Shown: positions 61,342-64,000 of the stretch, piece by piece
Numbering within the stretch: position 1 is the first letter of the stretch
Layout of the letters: each line of letters starts with the position of its first letter
Source: Chryseobacterium shigense
GTDB lineage: Bacteria > Bacteroidota > Bacteroidia > Flavobacteriales > Weeksellaceae
DNA length: 64,000 nucleotides
Assembly (NCBI RefSeq): GCF_014207845.1
Contig: NZ_JACHLC010000005.1
Coordinates: 124,001 to 188,000 of the forward strand
Direction of reading: 5' to 3'
Made by a program: the position numbers and the translations under genes
Notes under the pieces: generated by a model
What the model was told of the DNA's origin: nothing
Databases searched by the model: none
What the model saw: the letters and a program-made list of their open reading frames with translations, nothing else

Positions 61342-61376
61342 AAAGGTGAAAAGTTCCGGCTTTTCACTTTTTTTTA
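61342..61376 (+). terminator. Terminator after dapA
   Basis: AAAGGTGAAAAG/CTTTTCACTTT with loop TTCCGG and a T run. The preceding 61255-61335 holds a GTGAAT/TTGACA-type dispersed repeat. Confidence 0.8.
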
Positions 61377-61394
61377 ATCATAAAATGTAAAATA

Positions 61395-61898
61395 ATGAAA
61401 TTAACAGAAGCAACGGAAAAGGACATTCCACTGATACAGGATTTGGCCAGAAGATCATGGGAAAGTGCTTATGCGGGAATTATTTCCCGGGAACAGATAG
61501 AATATATGTTGGAGAACATGTATTCAGAAGAAGAAATTTCAAATCATCTTCAGAATCCCGATTATCATTATTACCTGATTTCTGATGAAGGAAATAATTC
61601 TTTTGAAGGCTTTATAGGATATGAAAATAATTATGAAACAGGAACCACAAAACTTCATCGTATCTATCTGGTTCCGGAAAGTAAAGGAAAAGGATTTGGA
61701 AAGGAAGCACTGAGCTTTTTAAAAGATAAAGTTTTTGAAAGTGGCAATAACAGAATTATTCTGAATGTGAATAAAGAAAATTCTGCCAAAAAATTCTATG
61801 AATCCCAGGGGTATAGAGTATATAATGAAGTGGTTCTGGATATAGGTGGAAATTTTGTTATGGATGATTATTTAATGGAATATGTATTTCACAAATGA
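61395..61898 (+). CDS. GNAT family N-acetyltransferase
   Basis: 167 residues. S-K-G-K-G-F-G-K-E-A-L (about 94-104) is the acetyl-CoA site, and N-V-N-K-E-N-S-A-K-K-F-Y-E-S-Q-G-Y the C-terminal motif. R-S-W-E-S-A-Y-A-G-I near the N-terminus is common in the YhdJ/IAA-type subgroup. The substrate is unknown. Confidence 0.88.
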   Translation: MKLTEATEKDIPLIQDLARRSWESAYAGIISREQIEYMLENMYSEEEISNHLQNPDYHYYLISDEGNNSFEGFIGYENNYETGTTKLHRIYLVPESKGKGFGKEALSFLKDKVFESGNNRIILNVNKENSAKKFYESQGYRVYNEVVLDIGGNFVMDDYLMEYVFHK

Positions 61899-62192
61899 TT
61901 GACTTAAAATTCTGTAACATTTAATTTTAATTCTATAACAGGTGATGTTTCTTTTTACTTCATCTTTGTATCAGAACCAAATCACTTTCAATAATACATT
62001 CATATGCTTGGTTTTGAGCTTTTATAGCTTTTTATCAGTATATTTTTTTCATCCTTAGTGTTTAAATTCCTGTATTCAATATGCAGGAGTTTTTTGTTTT
62101 TATATATTATGTTTAAAAAAATAACATCTATTTCACTTTTGAATGAAATAAATTGTTATATTTACTTCGAAATTCAACACACTTATACCAGG

Positions 62193-62774
62193 ATGAAAAT
62201 GTATGTAAAATTTGATTTCAATGCTCTCTGCAAGAAAGTATTGGATGAAAAGCTAAAGGAGCACGGGCTGAAATACCGCCTGCTGAACTTTGGTGAGGTA
62301 GAGTTCTATGAACCCATTACCCAGGAACAGCATAATCTTTTTAAGCAAAATCTTAAAGATTACGGAATAGAGATTATTGAAAGTCAGAAAACGGCTTTAG
62401 TACAGAAAATAAAAGATGCAATTGTAGAACTTGTTTTTTCTGAAAATGCCGTTCCCGTTAAGGCATCTATCTATATCGCAGAGAAACTGAACCACAGTTA
62501 TGGGTATCTTTCCAATCTTTTTTCAGAGGTTGCATTTACATCTATAGAAAATTTCATTATTCTTCAGAAAATAGAATATGCCAAAGAGCTGATCCTGAAT
62601 AATAAACAGAGTCTGACTGAAATTGCCCATAAACTAAATTATTCCAGTGTGGCTCACCTGAGTACCCAGTTCAAAAATACCACAGGAATTACACCCTCCC
62701 AGTTTCAGAAGATTATTACAAAAAGAAGGAAAAGCCAAAGCATTATCTTAAACTCAAAAATGCTCTATGAATAA
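62193..62774 (+). CDS. AraC-family transcriptional regulator
   Basis: 193 residues from the ATG at 62193. The upstream reading (from 62058) adds a low-complexity tail unlikely to be protein. Residues about 85-185 hold the two AraC helix-turn-helix motifs (A-E-K-L-N-H-S-Y-G-Y-L-S-N-L-F and I-A-H-K-L-N-Y-S-S-V-A-H-L-S-T-Q-F-K). The N-terminal domain is short. It overlaps the pseudo-receiver gene by 8 nt. Confidence 0.85.
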   Translation: MKMYVKFDFNALCKKVLDEKLKEHGLKYRLLNFGEVEFYEPITQEQHNLFKQNLKDYGIEIIESQKTALVQKIKDAIVELVFSENAVPVKASIYIAEKLNHSYGYLSNLFSEVAFTSIENFIILQKIEYAKELILNNKQSLTEIAHKLNYSSVAHLSTQFKNTTGITPSQFQKIITKRRKSQSIILNSKMLYE

Positions 62775-63213
62775 AGAATATCTGAATGTAATAGCAGCAG
62801 ATGATGACGAGGATAATATTATATTCTTTAAAAATATTTTCAAAGATTTAAAGATAGGAGTGAAGTCCCAATGTTTCTCCAACGGGGAAGACCTTATGCA
62901 CTATCTGAAGAGTTGCGGAGTAATTATTCCGGAAGTGGTTTTTATCAGATATGATATTCAGGGGAAAAACTCTATGGAATGCCTGGAAGAGATTAAGGCG
63001 GATCCCAAATTCAGCAACATTGTAATTGTGGTGTATGCTCACGAGATTTCTGAAACCGCAATAGAGGAAATTTTTGTAAACGGAGCCAATATTTTTATGA
63101 GAAAGCCTGAAACCTATGACGGCCTGAAAAAATCGCTTACAGAAATTATTACAATAAACTGGCAGTATCATTCTTCCGGACTGAATAAAGATAATTTCAT
63201 TATGAAAGTATGA
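62767..63213 (+). CDS. Response-regulator receiver-like protein lacking the phospho-Asp
   Basis: 148 residues. A-A-D-D-D-E-D-N supplies the acidic pocket and F-M-R-K-P the conserved Lys. The phosphoacceptor position reads V-V-F-I-R-Y-D, with Arg in place of Asp. It is probably a pseudo-receiver that signals by binding. Coupled to the AraC regulator, so it may modulate it. Confidence 0.82.
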   Translation: MNKEYLNVIAADDDEDNIIFFKNIFKDLKIGVKSQCFSNGEDLMHYLKSCGVIIPEVVFIRYDIQGKNSMECLEEIKADPKFSNIVIVVYAHEISETAIEEIFVNGANIFMRKPETYDGLKKSLTEIITINWQYHSSGLNKDNFIMKV

Positions 63214-63776
63214 TGAATAAAGATTTTATAAATTAAATTTTTATATAAAATTTTATATTTAATACATACTATTCACATAAAAGTGAAAATTGTATAATGA
63301 ATGATTAAAATAATATAAGGAGGAATTCACGCAATATGAGCAATTTTGTAAACGTAAACATTGCAACACAAATTAGCTATACAAAAAAAGCAATAATGTG
63401 AAGAGCAGATTATTTCATTAGAATCAAGATATAAGTCACAATGTTAGTTTTAACAAAATGGATTATGTTATTTCCAGCTATAAAGCATAGAAGATCTTTA
63501 AACAAAACGGTACAATCATGAAAACTTAAGAAAGTTGGAGGGTATTATTCATTTCATTCCCACTTCCTTCAACCTGAACAGTTAGTTTTTATAATAAGTA
63601 AGTTGGAAAAATAATTCATTTTGTTTTTTTAATTTATTTTAATAGTCGGAGCTGAAAATTCAAATAATATATAAATATTTTCACACCCAATCACAAAATA
63701 TTAGTTCTTGCTATTAAAATAAATTTTTTAGAATTTCGAAAAGTAATTTCTTCTAAATAACAGTTTTATAAGGGGG
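63214..63776. other. Long AT-rich intergenic region
   Basis: No convincing gene. A 21-codon ORF (63336-63401) follows an AGGAGGAA ribosome-site-like sequence, and an imperfect GTTGGAGGG/CCC...TTCAAC hairpin lies at about 63533-63573. The stretch ends at the strong terminator at 63777, so something transcribed rightward probably ends there. Confidence 0.45.
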
Positions 63777-63810
63777 CCGCGGAAAGATTTTTCTTTTCGC
63801 GGTTTTTTTT
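63777..63810 (+). terminator. Strong intrinsic terminator
   Basis: A 10-bp stem CCGCGGAAAG/CTTTTCGCGG with loop ATTTTT and eight T. It is adjacent to the stop of the convergent recG gene. Confidence 0.88.
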
Positions 63811-64000
63811 ATGAAATCTTACTCCATTTATTTTTTCCTTTATAATATTTCAGGTAATAATTTTTGATAATAAGATTTTCCGGTTTCATCAGATGCGGAT
63901 CGGCTTCCAGGATTTTATCCACGGTATTTTTTGTCGTTTTAATGATGGCAGAATCATTCACAAGATCCAGCCTTTTAAAATCCACAACACCACTTTGCTG
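63809..64000 (-). CDS. recG: ATP-dependent DNA helicase RecG, C-terminal fragment
   Basis: The 63 visible residues start Q-Q-S-G-V-V-D-F-K and contain A-D-P-H-L-M-K-P-E-N, matching the end of RecG (Q-S-G, then the D-P-x-L...N tail). The gene continues beyond the window edge. RecG remodels stalled forks and branched DNA. Confidence 0.85.
   Translation of the reverse strand, partial: QQSGVVDFKRLDLVNDSAIIKTTKNTVDKILEADPHLMKPENLIIKNYYLKYYKGKNKWSKIS

Noticed and set aside
63336..63401. 21-codon ORF with an AGGAGGAA upstream
   Set aside because: Too short to support alone and Shine-Dalgarno sequences carry little weight in this phylum; noted in the intergenic entry only.

Overview
The window is chromosomal DNA of a low-GC Bacteroidota, most likely Chryseobacterium or a close Weeksellaceae relative. 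Support: promoters of the TAnnTTTG type instead of TATAAT, few Shine-Dalgarno sequences, a type IX secretion (PorZ-like) protein with a T9SS sorting tail, a chromosomal aadS-type adenylyltransferase, Flavobacteriia-style mqo, recO, dapA and gpsA, and short dispersed palindromic repeats.

About 1-32600 is an accessory island devoted to RNA. In order: a solenoid-repeat protein operon with two tRNA-like genes and a TatD nuclease (306-3644); deoD; a seven-gene MoxR-type ATPase / vWA / beta-propeller 'ternary' membrane system (4685-12971); an unusual zinc-ribbon SDR protein; two short leader ORFs, each followed by an intrinsic terminator (14594-15283); an array of about 16 degenerate tRNA genes mixed with an armless tRNA-like element and four copies of an unknown hairpin RNA (15286-17652); an RNA-repair operon with RNase H-like nuclease, cREC, DinB, Rnl2-type RNA ligase, metallo-beta-lactamase, phosphoesterase and DEDDh exonuclease (17782-22657); a DUF6493-like/SWIM pair; a Ro60 (TROVE) protein; and a tandem array of nine Y-RNA-like genes (30497-31823).

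The strongest signal is regulatory. The two leader ORFs encode 20 of 20 and 19 of 20 amino acids in about 42 codons, and each contains a codon for every anticodon in the tRNA array. In both, a strand near the end of the ORF can pair with the 5' arm of the following terminator. This looks like transcription attenuation in which stalling on almost any depleted tRNA would switch on a replacement or decoy tRNA set. A third leader ORF plus terminator sits in front of an EF-G paralogue (34952-37018). A 20-21 nt element, exactly 9 nt upstream of a -7 box, is shared by the solenoid operon, the Ro60 gene and the Y-RNA array, which implies one regulon. One Y-RNA carries a copy of the 23S rRNA helix 69-71 sequence. 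Together this suggests a system that senses, decoys and repairs damaged tRNA and rRNA, for example after attack by RNase toxins.

From about 33 kb on, the content is mostly ordinary: SulP transporter, EF-G paralogue, a broken HAD-TerD fusion next to terC, catalase-like protein, FKBP, an Rrf2 regulon with matching operators, M23 peptidase, gpsA, mqo, aadS, GNAT proteins, a glucosidase, recO, PorZ-like protein, a split 5'-nucleotidase, dapA, an AraC/pseudo-receiver pair and the end of recG.
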